DNA of 64,000 bases from Planctomycetota bacterium. GTDB lineage: Bacteria > Planctomycetota > Planctomycetia > Pirellulales > Pirellulaceae. The stretch spans positions 124,001-188,000 of the forward strand of contig JABAAE010000003.1 in the NCBI GenBank assembly GCA_014238905.1. The letters are read 5' to 3'. Below are positions 26,394 through 35,872 of the stretch, one piece after another. A program made the position numbers and the translations under genes. Position 1 is the stretch's first letter. Every line of letters starts with the position of its first letter. The notes under the pieces were generated by a model. The model made no database searches, was not told the origin of the DNA, and saw only the letters and a list, made by a program, of their open reading frames with translations.

Positions 26394-28628
26394 TTGAGCA
26401 CGCCGAAAAGCAGCCTAGTCTCCAGCTCCAGCCGCGCTATCGGTCTCAAGCAGCGTTCGGACCTAATCTATACCCGGCACCGTTACCAGGGTCGTGAGTA
26501 TAACGTCGTAAAAGACCCTCTCAACCTAAAGTACTTTCGCTTTGAGGATGAGGAATTCGAACTCTTTAAAATGCTCGACGGGACCCAAAGCGCCGATGAG
26601 ATCAAGAGAACCTTCGAAAGCCGTTTCGCGCCGCAAAAGATTTCACTGCCAGAGTTGCAACAGTTTATTGGAATGCTATTCAGTAATTCCCTTTTAATCA
26701 GCAATGCCCCTGGTCAGGGAGTGCAACTCAACAAAAGAGGGTTTGAAAACAAAAAAAAGAAACGTATGGCCACCTTTAGCAATGTGTTAGCCATTCGTTT
26801 CAAAGGGTTTGACCCAGACCCGATATTGAACTGGTTAGATCGACGCGTCGGCTGGTTTTTTTCCCTCACAGCGTTCTTTATTTGTATCGGAATTTGCGTT
26901 GCGGCTGCCACCCTGGTGATCGTGCAATTCGACGTCTTCACTTCAAAGCTCCCAAGTTTTCAGCAGTTTTTTGCCGGTGAAAATTGGATATGGCTGTTTA
27001 TTATTCTTGGCAGCACCAAAGTTCTGCACGAATTTGGACACGGACTGTCGTGTAAACGGTTCGGCGGTGAGTGCCATGAGATGGGTGTCATGTTCCTGGT
27101 TTTCACACCCTGTCTTTACTGCAATGTCAGTGATTCCTGGATGCTGGCCAGCAAATGGAAACGGGCAGCCATCGGGGCTGCTGGGATGTATATCGAAGTA
27201 GTATTGGCCTCGGTTTGTACATTTCTCTGGTGGTTTTCCGAGCCAGGCATGTTGAACTACGTTTGCCTGAACATCATGTTTGTCAGTTCCGTCAGTACAA
27301 TTCTCTTTAATGCCAATCCGCTACTGCGATATGATGGCTACTATATCCTCTCTGATTTGCTTGAAATTCCTAACCTGAGGCAAAAGGCACAGTCGATTCT
27401 ACGGAGAAAAATGGGGAAATGGTGCTTGGGTCTTCCCGAGAATCCCGACCCTTTTTTGCCCCAACGAAACCAATGGCTGTTTGCACTTTATACGGTGGCT
27501 GCCGCCGCCTATCGATGGTTCATTGCTCTTGCGATTTTCTGGTTTCTGTATAATCTGCTGGAACCTTATGGACTCAAAATATTCGGACAGCTGGTTGCCG
27601 GTATGGCATTTTGGGGACTGATCGGGCAACCGGTCGTCCAATTGATCAAGTTCTTTTATGTCCCTGGCAGATTAGACAAAGTGAAAAAATCAAGAGCATT
27701 TGTCACCGCAATGGTTTTCAGCGGCATCATGGCCGGCATCATGCTGCTGCCATTTCCTTACCAGATATCCTGCCCTTTTTATATCGAATCGGACGCGGCC
27801 CAAAATGTCGATGTCGACTATCCCGGTACCATTCGGGAGGTGTTTGTTCAGCCCAATTCAACGGTAGCTGCCGGCGAGCCTTTAATCGACCTGACCAATG
27901 AAGATCTCGAGCTGCAGATCGCAAAGCTGACAACGCGGCTGATGGTCTTGGAAAACCAGCTCAGTGAAACCAGCCGCCGTGAAACCGAAGACATCGATGC
28001 CGGTTTTCAGATCAGCACGATCAGACAATCCATCGATAACCTCCGGATTCAAATCAATCAGCTAGGACAACTGAAACAAAAGTTGTTGATCAGGGCTCCA
28101 GTGGCCGGAAGGATCATTCCACCAAAGTTCGTTCAAAAGCAAGAGACACCTGAAAAGCTGGGGGGTTGGTATGGATACCCCATCGAGCCATCCAACGAAG
28201 GTGGTTTTCTGCCGATCAAAACTCCCGTCTGCCAAATCGTTATCGACGAATCAAAAAAACGAGCGGTCTTACTGGTTGATCAAGAGGATATGGAATTTAT
28301 TTCCGTTGGACAGAACGTGGAGCTGGGACTCAAGGGGATACCGGAAATTGCGATCCAGTCGCGATTGGCGGAAATCTCTCCAATCGAATTAAAAAAAGCC
28401 CCCGCCAATGTCTCCAACCAAACCGGCGGCCCGCTTATTACAAAAAAGAACGAACGTGGCGAGGACGTTCCCCAAAGCGCGACATTTCCAATCCGGGCTC
28501 CGTTTGTTTCGGCTGATCAGAGGATTCAGATTGGTATGACCGGATACGCCAAAATCAATGCCGGCTCTAGGACCATCGGTCAACGAGCCTGGCGATTCAT
28601 CTGCCGGACTTTCAACTTTTCACTTTAG
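26394..28628 (+). CDS. PqqD-like / M50 metalloprotease / HlyD-like fusion membrane protein
   Basis: This 744-residue protein combines three modules. Residues about 20-105 (VVKDPLNLKYFRFEDEEFEL ... LDGTQSADEIKRTFE) resemble the PqqD-like peptide-recognition winged helix. Residues about 130-450 form a membrane site-2-protease-like domain with the zinc motif HEFGH at 212-216 and the third-ligand motif NANPLLRYDG at 306-315. Residues about 455-720 resemble a HlyD/lipoyl membrane-fusion adaptor (DVDYPGTIREVFVQPNSTV, then LLIRAPVAGRI). Seven or so membrane segments are predicted by eye. The start is TTG at 26394; no in-frame ATG is near. Similar proteins are widespread in planctomycetes but their function is not established. 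A role in peptide processing or export is inference. Confidence 0.78.
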   Translation: MSTPKSSLVSSSSRAIGLKQRSDLIYTRHRYQGREYNVVKDPLNLKYFRFEDEEFELFKMLDGTQSADEIKRTFESRFAPQKISLPELQQFIGMLFSNSLLISNAPGQGVQLNKRGFENKKKKRMATFSNVLAIRFKGFDPDPILNWLDRRVGWFFSLTAFFICIGICVAAATLVIVQFDVFTSKLPSFQQFFAGENWIWLFIILGSTKVLHEFGHGLSCKRFGGECHEMGVMFLVFTPCLYCNVSDSWMLASKWKRAAIGAAGMYIEVVLASVCTFLWWFSEPGMLNYVCLNIMFVSSVSTILFNANPLLRYDGYYILSDLLEIPNLRQKAQSILRRKMGKWCLGLPENPDPFLPQRNQWLFALYTVAAAAYRWFIALAIFWFLYNLLEPYGLKIFGQLVAGMAFWGLIGQPVVQLIKFFYVPGRLDKVKKSRAFVTAMVFSGIMAGIMLLPFPYQISCPFYIESDAAQNVDVDYPGTIREVFVQPNSTVAAGEPLIDLTNEDLELQIAKLTTRLMVLENQLSETSRRETEDIDAGFQISTIRQSIDNLRIQINQLGQLKQKLLIRAPVAGRIIPPKFVQKQETPEKLGGWYGYPIEPSNEGGFLPIKTPVCQIVIDESKKRAVLLVDQEDMEFISVGQNVELGLKGIPEIAIQSRLAEISPIELKKAPANVSNQTGGPLITKKNERGEDVPQSATFPIRAPFVSADQRIQIGMTGYAKINAGSRTIGQRAWRFICRTFNFSL

Positions 28629-28774
28629 CAGCAGCCAGTGGAAAGAGGATTCAATTGGTGATTCATTCAAGACTAACGATTGGCGACAATGATCGCATGG
28701 TTCTTAGCTGAGATCTGGTTAAACATGTCCGGATTCATTTCTTCTCAACAAAGATTCTCATACGGGTTTGAACC

Positions 28775-29167
28775 TCAGCTTTCCAAACCTGCAGACTGTT
28801 CGGCCTCCATTTGAGCGTCGGCAAGGATCTGCTCTTTGGTGCGTCGACGACGCCGCTTTGTCTTGGCGTTGGTCCAGTCTTTCGTTACCGCCTCGAAAAC
28901 GTCGGGTGTTTCATAACGGGCAACACCGCGACCATCGGGCATTGGGCCAATCAGGCCTCTGAATACCGGCCACCCTCGCAGTCCTAGGTCGGTACTGCAA
29001 TCATCAATACCAATTTGCTCATGGTTTTCCAGAACGGCGTCCAGATTTTCATACTCTCGGGTTCGCATGGAACCATCAACTTCACGAGTCACGACTCGAA
29101 CCGTTCGCTTTGACACAATAAACCCCTTCGGAAGGCCCTTTTGATTTGAAGAAAGCCTGATTTCCAA
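28775..29167 (-). CDS. Hypothetical protein (130 aa) with basic RRRRRT segment
   Basis: Not recognised. The N-terminal half looks like a small beta-rich fold (FIVSKRTVRVVTREVDGSMR), with IGIDDCSTDLGLRGWPVFRG in the middle, and the C-terminal third is charged, with KTKRRRRRTKEQILADAQ. The segment GLIGPMPDGRGVARYET may be a binding loop. No signal peptide or membrane helix. The frame is not a shadow of another gene and the codon use fits a gene, but it has no operon partner: the flanking genes point the other way. Confidence 0.6.
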   Translation of the reverse strand: MEIRLSSNQKGLPKGFIVSKRTVRVVTREVDGSMRTREYENLDAVLENHEQIGIDDCSTDLGLRGWPVFRGLIGPMPDGRGVARYETPDVFEAVTKDWTNAKTKRRRRRTKEQILADAQMEAEQSAGLES

Positions 29168-29526
29168 TGACTTCCAGACACTAACTCCTTCCCTGAAGCT
29201 AAAAGGGGTTATCGCCGTTTGAAGTTGAAGTCGACAGTCAATTATAAGTCCAGTGAATTTTCGGTATACCAGTCACAATCGTAAGCGAATTCACTAAGGC
29301 CAGGTTGAAAAATCCGGGAATCAAAGCCGCCAAAGTCTCAATCGATGTTCTCGCCGACCTCCCCGATTGAACTTATCGGCATAACCCGAAGTGACAAATC
29401 CTCGCTGGAACCAATGATCAAATCCATTCACTATTACGCAACGACAGCGTTGAAACCAACCAATACGTTCCACATGCGACTATTCGGCATGCCACCGTTC
29501 CACAATTAATGCGCCGGTGATATATC
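29168..29526. other. Intergenic region before the sulfatase gene
   Basis: Divergent upstream region of the hypothetical gene and the sulfatase gene. No frame, repeat or clear promoter was recognised. Confidence 0.5.
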
Positions 29527-31383
29527 ATGAATCAATCAGATCCTTTCGTTCCTCCTTATTGGCCACCGTTACAGGTGACTTTGATCAACATGTACCCAAC
29601 TAAACCATACTCACCCCGGACCAGCCACCTATTTGAATGTGTTCGCCGGTTTGCTTTGTATCTGGGCGTCATTTCATGGTTCATGCTGCCAATTTCGATA
29701 CCCCGGTCAAGCGTTGCCGATCAACCCAATATCGTCGTGATCATGTCAGACGATATGGGATTCAGCGACATCGGGTGCTATGGGAGCGAAATCCAGACTC
29801 CTCATTTGGACCGATTAGCCCGAAACGGCCTGAGATACAGCCAGTTTTACAACACCTCACGATGTTGCCCTACCCGCGCCGCCTTATTGACAGGACTTTA
29901 TTCCCATCAGGCTGGAATTGGGTTGATGACCGGTGATCGTGGCTTCGATGCCTACCGGGGTGACCTGAATCAGAACTGCCAAACGTTCGCCGAGGTTCTC
30001 AGGACCGCCGGATATAAAAATTACATGTCAGGGAAATGGCATGTCACCAAATTCACTGGTCCGAATGCCTCCAACCATAATTGGCCGTTGCAGCGGGGGT
30101 TCGACCGATTCTACGGAACCATCACCGGTGCGGGCAGTTTTTGGGACCCAGCGACACTTTGTCGGGGAAATCGTTTTATCACACCAGAAAATGATCCGGG
30201 CTACTCATCAAAAGACTTTTATTACACCGACGCGATCAGTGATAACGCGGTCACTTTCATTCGTGACCATTACAACCCCAAGGAGCAAGATGACAGCAGC
30301 TCCCGAAATTCCGCTGATCGATCACCCTTGATGATGTACGTCTCCTACACCAGTGCTCATTGGCCCATGCATGCCTTTAAAAGCGACATCACCAAGTATC
30401 AGGGGACTTACGATCTTGGCTTCACACCGATTCGCGAAGCACGGTATCGAAAGGCCATCGAAGAAGGCTTGATCAGTCAAAAATGGGCCAAGTCACCCGG
30501 CGCGGTCGACTGGACAACAACCCCGAACAAATCATGGGATATCCGCAACATGGAAGTGTATGCCGCGATGGTTGACAGAATGGATCAGGGCATTGGGAAA
30601 ATCATCGATGAACTCGAAGCACAATCAGCCCTCGACAATACCATCGTGATTTATCTCCAAGACAACGGTGGCTGCGCCGAGGGCTACGGAAGATCACCCA
30701 ATGCAGACCGGATTCAGGGCAAGTCTTTTCCCTCTTTGGGACGCAACGGGTTACAAACCAAAATTTGGCCACCTATGCAAACACGCGATGGCAGGCCGTT
30801 GAAAACGGGCCCTCCTATCCTGGCAGGCGCAGAAGACACTTTCGTGGCCTATGGACCCGGCTGGGCAAACGTCTCCAACACACCTTTTCGAGGCTACAAG
30901 CATGATGGACTCGAAGGGGGCATCAGCTCACCGCTGATCATTCATTGGCCCGCCGGTCTATCTAAGACGGTAAGAAATGGCATCTGCCACAACCCGTGCC
31001 ATCTTATTGACCTGATGCCCACGTTCGTTGCTGCAGCAAATGCAAAATACCCGACAGTCGTTAATGGAAAACCGATTCAGCCGATGGAAGGCATCAGCTT
31101 GCTACCATCATTCCAGGGAACGACTCTCCAGCGCGAGATGCCGCTGGGATTCGAGCATCATGGAAATCTCGCCTTACGGGATGGTCGGTGGAAAATTGTG
31201 TCGAGTTACCGACGTGACCAACCCACCCGCTGGGAATTATACGACATGGAAGTAGATCGGACTGAACTGAACGATCTGTCGGAGAGGATGCCCGACAAGC
31301 TGCAAGCCATGGTCCGGCAATGGCAGTCATGGGCAGATCGGGTGGGCGTCAAAAAGTGGCCGTTTTCCAACAAAAAGAAATAA
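29527..31383 (+). CDS. Formylglycine-dependent sulfatase (arylsulfatase type)
   Basis: The 618-residue protein hydrolyses sulfate esters. The catalytic motif CCPTR (113-117, Cys113 to become formylglycine) is followed by AALLTGLYSHQAG, and metal ligands Asp75/Asp76 lie in VIMSDDMGFSDIG. Further landmarks are SGKWHVTKF and YLQDNGGCAEGYGRS, with the second metal aspartate-asparagine pair in DNGG. A hydrophobic segment (residues 42-60) suggests export to the periplasm or beyond. Sulfatases are strongly expanded in marine planctomycetes to use algal polysaccharides. The start could also be the ATG at 29590. No anaerobic sulfatase-maturing enzyme gene is near. Confidence 0.93.
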   Translation: MNQSDPFVPPYWPPLQVTLINMYPTKPYSPRTSHLFECVRRFALYLGVISWFMLPISIPRSSVADQPNIVVIMSDDMGFSDIGCYGSEIQTPHLDRLARNGLRYSQFYNTSRCCPTRAALLTGLYSHQAGIGLMTGDRGFDAYRGDLNQNCQTFAEVLRTAGYKNYMSGKWHVTKFTGPNASNHNWPLQRGFDRFYGTITGAGSFWDPATLCRGNRFITPENDPGYSSKDFYYTDAISDNAVTFIRDHYNPKEQDDSSSRNSADRSPLMMYVSYTSAHWPMHAFKSDITKYQGTYDLGFTPIREARYRKAIEEGLISQKWAKSPGAVDWTTTPNKSWDIRNMEVYAAMVDRMDQGIGKIIDELEAQSALDNTIVIYLQDNGGCAEGYGRSPNADRIQGKSFPSLGRNGLQTKIWPPMQTRDGRPLKTGPPILAGAEDTFVAYGPGWANVSNTPFRGYKHDGLEGGISSPLIIHWPAGLSKTVRNGICHNPCHLIDLMPTFVAAANAKYPTVVNGKPIQPMEGISLLPSFQGTTLQREMPLGFEHHGNLALRDGRWKIVSSYRRDQPTRWELYDMEVDRTELNDLSERMPDKLQAMVRQWQSWADRVGVKKWPFSNKKK

Positions 31384-31406
31384 ACGGGACAAGGGCCAAG
31401 AAGTAT

Positions 31407-32318
31407 TTATGATTTAAGGTCCATCGTCTGTCCATCGATTCCACCGACCGCGTCAAACGATCGAATCGATTCGGCTACGGTTTTCACATCGTGCACACGG
31501 ATCACCTGGATACCCGAACGAGCCAGTTGAATCGCCACTCCTGCCGTAGCGACGGCCCTGTCGCGATCACGATCTCCCAGTATTTTCGCCAAGAAACCCT
31601 TTCTGGAATGACCAACGAGAATAGGTCGATCCAAATTGTGAAAACGGCCCACCTTCGAAATCAACTCAATGTTGTGCTGATGCGTCTTTCCAAAACCAAT
31701 GCCGGGATCCAGACAGATTTTTGACACCGGCACGCCCAATGCCGTCAACGAATCACGACGATTCAATAAATAATCATAAATATCCTCGACCACATTCTCA
31801 TATTGAGGCCGATCCTGCATCGTTTGGGGCGTCCCCTGCATGTGCATTGCGCAAACTCCGGCTCCTGCCTCAACGGCAACACCGGCCATCAAGGGGTCCG
31901 CCTCAAGACCTGTGACATCGTTAATTATTTCCGCCCCCGCAGCGATGCACTCGATGGCAACTTTCGATTTACTGGTATCGATGGAGATTGGAACAGAAGT
32001 CATTTCAGATAGCGTTTGCACCACATCAACGGTTCGGTCCAGCTCATTTTTCTCAGTGACGGGGTCTGAATACGGTCGCGTACTTTCCCCTCCGATATCG
32101 ATAATGGATGCCCCATCATCGATTAGCTGTAAAGCATGATCCACCGCTGACTGACAACAGGAAAATTTCCCACCGTCGGAAAAACTGTCCGGCGTCACAT
32201 TTACGATTCCCATCAACGCCGGTAAGCGACCAAATTCAAGAGTTGTTGTTTTTAGTTGCCAACTACAGCACTTTCGAGCAAAGCAATTTTCAAGCGATGA
32301 CACAGCAATTTCCGTCAA
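31407..32318 (-). CDS. folP: Dihydropteroate synthase
   Basis: The enzyme joins p-aminobenzoate and pterin pyrophosphate in folate synthesis. MGIVNVTPDSFSDGG is the signature, with IIDIGGESTRPYSDPV, PISIDTSKSKVAIE, the AEIINDVTG loop, LDPGIGFGKT and LVGHSRKGFL. The frame has no ATG before the family core, so the start at 32318 is TTG (about 35 residues before the core) and is uncertain. It is the last gene of a minus-strand run that begins with the cytochrome c peroxidase. Confidence 0.92.
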   Translation of the reverse strand: MTEIAVSSLENCFARKCCSWQLKTTTLEFGRLPALMGIVNVTPDSFSDGGKFSCCQSAVDHALQLIDDGASIIDIGGESTRPYSDPVTEKNELDRTVDVVQTLSEMTSVPISIDTSKSKVAIECIAAGAEIINDVTGLEADPLMAGVAVEAGAGVCAMHMQGTPQTMQDRPQYENVVEDIYDYLLNRRDSLTALGVPVSKICLDPGIGFGKTHQHNIELISKVGRFHNLDRPILVGHSRKGFLAKILGDRDRDRAVATAGVAIQLARSGIQVIRVHDVKTVAESIRSFDAVGGIDGQTMDLKS

Positions 32319-32365
32319 AACGTTTTAAAAAAACCTGAAATTGAAAAATTCGTTACGGCAACGTT

Positions 32366-32665
32366 TCAAAGACCAGACGGTGGTCTGGCAAAATGATTCA
32401 CCAAAATCATTGCCAACAAAACGAGCCAACCTATCCATGGTGTCACCGATCGCCATGAATCCTCTGCGGTCGATCTTGGTGGAGCAAAACCAAAATAGAT
32501 ATCGAATGGTCTCCAAAACAAAACAAGGCTGACCGGAAACATCATGACAAAACAGTAGACGACAATTTGCCAAACCGGAATGAGCGGAGTTTGCATCATC
32601 CAATAAATGGATAATCCTGCCATCAGGACGCAAACGTAGCCGGACAACTGCTTGGATTTTGACAT
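32366..32665 (-). CDS. Small membrane protein (99 aa)
   Basis: Not recognised as a family. Three hydrophobic stretches are visible: YVCVLMAGLSIYWMM, IVVYCFVMMFPVSLVLFW and WIGWLVLLAMILVNHF, so it is a three-helix inner-membrane protein. It begins three bases after the MnmE-like stop codon and ends 47 bases before the folP start, so it is very likely translated in the same operon. A different frame in the same region is open over 115 codons but is polar and less convincing. Confidence 0.6.
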   Translation of the reverse strand: MSKSKQLSGYVCVLMAGLSIYWMMQTPLIPVWQIVVYCFVMMFPVSLVLFWRPFDIYFGFAPPRSTAEDSWRSVTPWIGWLVLLAMILVNHFARPPSGL

Positions 32666-32668
32666 AAT

Positions 32669-33877
32669 TCAATCGATTATTTTTAGTAATTGGCGATGTG
32701 CCCGCTCAAGATCCCGATCCCGCAACGCATCCAAAGCCTGTTCTACGAGGCTAAACTGGCGACTTGTAAACAGGATCGCCGTCTCATTTTCAGGTACCAA
32801 TGGCACAGCAATCTTTCTAATTGCACCCATTAACACCTCAATTCCTTCTCCATGCAAAGCATCGGTAAACACCGCCTGGGGGCTAATGGAATGAAGCTCG
32901 TTGCGGGCTGATCGGTCCATCGTATCTATTTTGTTAATGACGATCAGATCAGGTCGGTGAGAAGAATCTAATTCTCCGGTTTCAGGAACCACTGGCAACA
33001 GGTGACTGAGGTCAGAACCATTGAATTGCTTGGCATCTATCACCCAAACCCAAATATCCCCTCGACTAATCATGGCTTCTGCCTGATCGATGCCCTTGGA
33101 TTCGATTTCATCGGATGTTGCCTGAATACCGGCAGTATCAGTCAGTTGGAATTGCCATTGATCCCAAGTGGTGACTGCCATGACAACATCGCGGGTGGTC
33201 CCGGCTCGATCCTCAACAATGCTACGCTCAAACCCTAGAATGGAATTGCAGAGACTGCTTTTGCCCACGTTAGGCTGTCCCGAGAAAACCACTTGAAAGG
33301 GCCGACAAAAGCCCTTCCCCACTTGGTAGCTTTTCTGCAACTGCTGAAGTCCATCGATGGCCTGCTCTGGGCTGTCTTTGAGGCTCTTGCCAAGCTGCAG
33401 GATACGGTCTCGGAAACAGCCGGACCAAAATCGAAGAAATTGATTGGCAGTTTTTCTGGTCCGGGATTCTGCCAAGGCCTCTAAAATCTCCCGATCAAGT
33501 TCCGATTCGGCAAAGAAACCTCGCCGCTGCTGGGCGGACTCTATTGGCTTAAATCCAGCCAACTGTAGGGTTTCCAGAACGGACTCAACAGCGGCGACAC
33601 CACCATGACAGTGAACCTGAAGACAACCCTCACCAAACGGTGTCACGACAAGATCCTCCGCAGATCCGTCGGCATTTTCCCATCTTCCAAAAACGACTTT
33701 ATTGCTGCAGAAAGCGGCAAGAGACTTTCCGTATTTAGGGAAGAAAAACGCATCAAAATCAGTTATTGCATCACAACCGGTGACATGAATCGTGGCAATA
33801 GCACTCCGGCCTGGAGGCGTTATACAATGAGCAGATCGACCGCTCCTTGAATCGAACAAGGGAAACTCGCGAATCAA
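32669..33877 (-). CDS. Truncated MnmE/TrmE-like tRNA-modification GTPase
   Basis: The 402-residue protein has the MnmE layout up to its last module. The N-terminal folate-binding part has CITPPGRSAIATIHVTG, and the G domain has G1 GQPNVGKSS (200-208), AGTTRD (225-230), DTAG (247-250) and NKID (315-318). Full-length MnmE proteins of about 450 residues end in a helical domain with a Cys-Ile-Gly-Lys motif whose cysteine is needed for wobble-uridine modification; here the chain stops about 45 residues earlier, with RDLERAHRQLLKIID. The start is TTG at 33877. It may be a diverged paralogue with a different job; the gene symbol is therefore left open. Confidence 0.7.
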   Translation of the reverse strand: MIREFPLFDSRSGRSAHCITPPGRSAIATIHVTGCDAITDFDAFFFPKYGKSLAAFCSNKVVFGRWENADGSAEDLVVTPFGEGCLQVHCHGGVAAVESVLETLQLAGFKPIESAQQRRGFFAESELDREILEALAESRTRKTANQFLRFWSGCFRDRILQLGKSLKDSPEQAIDGLQQLQKSYQVGKGFCRPFQVVFSGQPNVGKSSLCNSILGFERSIVEDRAGTTRDVVMAVTTWDQWQFQLTDTAGIQATSDEIESKGIDQAEAMISRGDIWVWVIDAKQFNGSDLSHLLPVVPETGELDSSHRPDLIVINKIDTMDRSARNELHSISPQAVFTDALHGEGIEVLMGAIRKIAVPLVPENETAILFTSRQFSLVEQALDALRDRDLERAHRQLLKIID

Positions 33878-33880
33878 AGG

Positions 33881-34999
33881 TCACTCTCGTGAAAGTGCTT
33901 TTAGAAACGCGACAAGATGTTTCTTGTCATCCTCAGACAGGTTGAGAACCTTCATTTTGCCATCCAATCGTTCATCTTGGGGATGGCCCCCTTTGGAATA
34001 AAACTCAACCACTTCCTCGAGGGTTTTAGCAGATCCGTCATGGAAATAAGGGGCTGTTGAAAAAACCCCTCTCAGCGTGGGAGTCTTGAACTTGAATCGA
34101 TCACCGGGTTGGCCGGAATGCTCTTCCAAGCCAGCATCCCTAGACTCACCACCATAGCCGACACCAGTATTATGAAATCCTTCATCGCTGTAGTTGGCTC
34201 CAGAATGACATTGCCAACACCCACCTCGGCTTTCATAAATCCAAAGACCTTGCCGCTCTTGGTCGGTTAACGCCGAGTAGTTCGCGCTTTGAAATTGATC
34301 CACCGGAGAGTTGCCCAACAACAGAGTGCGTTGAAATGCAGCTAGTGCCTTCGCTAAATTCATTGCGTTGACAGGATCCTTGTCATCCTGAAAAGCGGCT
34401 CGAAAAAGATTTGGATAATTCTCTTTTTTTTGCAATCGCTCGACCGCAGCCTCCACACTGCTTCCCAATTCAATTTCACTTTCGATCGGTTTAAGAGCCT
34501 GGTTTTCGAGGCTTTCCGAACGACCATCCCAAAAGAAACTCTCTCCATACACCCGATTCAGCAGGGTTGGAGAGTTGCGACTGCCAACTTTCCCATTAAT
34601 TCCAACAGCGAGTTTGTTATTGTCAGCAAAACCAAATTCGGGTTGATGGCAACTCGCGCAGGAGACGGTATTGTTTTCAGACAACACCGGGTCAAAAAAC
34701 AGCTTTCGACCCAAGTTGACCTTTGCCAAGGTCAGCGGATTTTCTTTTGGTGCCTGAGGAATCGAATCCAGCCCATCGGGAACCTGACCCAGTTTCAAAT
34801 CTGCCGGCAGGGTATCCTTGGGAAGGACCGGCAATTTCACCTTTTCGGCATCTTGACCTGGTTGCCGCTCTTCTTCCACTTGGACAGGAGCGGATCCATT
34901 CATCCAAGCCGAGACAGGTTCTGTCGTGTTGGAGGTAAAAGCACCCCCGATCATTCCCAATAAACAAATAATACCAAACCGAATCATCAAATTATCCAT
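33881..34999 (-). CDS. Di-haem cytochrome c peroxidase (MauG/CCP family)
   Basis: The protein has two haem-binding CxxCH motifs, CASCH (114-118) and CWQCH (261-265), in the positions usual for bacterial cytochrome c peroxidases. LGRKLFFDPVLSENNTVSC, then RNSPTLLNRVYGESFFWDGR and FKTPTLRGVFSTAPYFHDGS are diagnostic. A signal peptide (MIRFGIICLLGMIGGAF) directs it to the periplasm. I start at the ATG at 34999; a TTG three codons earlier is also in frame. It reduces hydrogen peroxide or, like MauG, oxidises a partner protein. Its stop codon is three bases from the MnmE-like gene start, so they are co-transcribed, although the functions appear unrelated. Confidence 0.9.
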   Translation of the reverse strand: MDNLMIRFGIICLLGMIGGAFTSNTTEPVSAWMNGSAPVQVEEERQPGQDAEKVKLPVLPKDTLPADLKLGQVPDGLDSIPQAPKENPLTLAKVNLGRKLFFDPVLSENNTVSCASCHQPEFGFADNNKLAVGINGKVGSRNSPTLLNRVYGESFFWDGRSESLENQALKPIESEIELGSSVEAAVERLQKKENYPNLFRAAFQDDKDPVNAMNLAKALAAFQRTLLLGNSPVDQFQSANYSALTDQERQGLWIYESRGGCWQCHSGANYSDEGFHNTGVGYGGESRDAGLEEHSGQPGDRFKFKTPTLRGVFSTAPYFHDGSAKTLEEVVEFYSKGGHPQDERLDGKMKVLNLSEDDKKHLVAFLKALSRE

Positions 35000-35065
35000 A
35001 CTTGCCAAGTGAATGAATGCTGTGTCAGTATATCAAATTTCTCATTGACCTGCTGAGGACTTGAT

Positions 35066-35872
35066 ATGGATTTGAAGCTCAAAGACAAAGTCGCGATCGT
35101 GACCGGCGGAGCCAAGGGAATTGGACGGGCAGTCGTCGAAGGCCTGCTGTCGGAGAATTGCCGTGTGGTCTTCGCAGATCTTGATGAAGCCGCCAGCCAG
35201 GAACTGCAGGAAAAATACAGCCATAGGCCTAACGATCTACTATTTCTCCATGGAGATCTGTCCGAGGAGGCTGTTTGTGAATCTGTCGTAAAAGAAGCGG
35301 TCAAGGAAATGGGGAAGATCAACATCCTTGTCAACAACGCCGGTGTCAATGACAGCACGGGGTTTAAGTGCAGCCAACACAAATTCCTGGACTCTCTTAA
35401 GAAGAACCTGTTACACGTTTTCTCAATGACCAAGCTCGCATCCGATCAGTTGATTGAGAACCGTGGGTCGATCGTCAATATCAGCTCCAAGGTCTCGGTC
35501 ACCGGACAGGGTGGCACCTCCGGTTACGCTGCGGCTAAGGGAGCGGTTAACGCATTAACCCGGGAATGGGCCGTCGAACTTGCTGCAGCGAGCGTCACCG
35601 TCAACACCGTCGTACCTGCCGAATGCTGGACGCCACTTTACGAAAAATGGATCAATACTCAGGACGATCCTTCAGCTGTCAGGAAGGGCATTGCCGACCT
35701 GGTGCCACTAGGACGGCGGTTTACAACAGCTGAAGAGATTGCCGACGCAGTAGTCTTTCTGGCATCGCCCAGGTCCTCACATACGACCGGCCAGATAATC
35801 TTCGTGGATGGCGGATACACTCACCTTGATCGAAAGTTATCGGCATCAAAATCATTTCATTGGTCAGAATAA
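35066..35872 (+). CDS. Short-chain dehydrogenase/reductase (L-fucose dehydrogenase-like)
   Basis: A 268-residue SDR with the cofactor motif TGGAKGIGRAV near residue 14, NNAGV (about 93-97), the serine of VNISSKVSVTG and the catalytic YAAAK. FADLDEA after the second beta strand favours NAD over NADP. The C-terminal part with PAECWTPLYEKWINTQDDP differs from FabG-like reductases and is reminiscent of L-fucose dehydrogenases, which would link it to fucose from algal glycans degraded by sulfatase-bearing planctomycetes. The substrate is inference. A GAGGA site seven bases before the ATG supports the start. Confidence 0.75.
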   Translation: MDLKLKDKVAIVTGGAKGIGRAVVEGLLSENCRVVFADLDEAASQELQEKYSHRPNDLLFLHGDLSEEAVCESVVKEAVKEMGKINILVNNAGVNDSTGFKCSQHKFLDSLKKNLLHVFSMTKLASDQLIENRGSIVNISSKVSVTGQGGTSGYAAAKGAVNALTREWAVELAAASVTVNTVVPAECWTPLYEKWINTQDDPSAVRKGIADLVPLGRRFTTAEEIADAVVFLASPRSSHTTGQIIFVDGGYTHLDRKLSASKSFHWSE

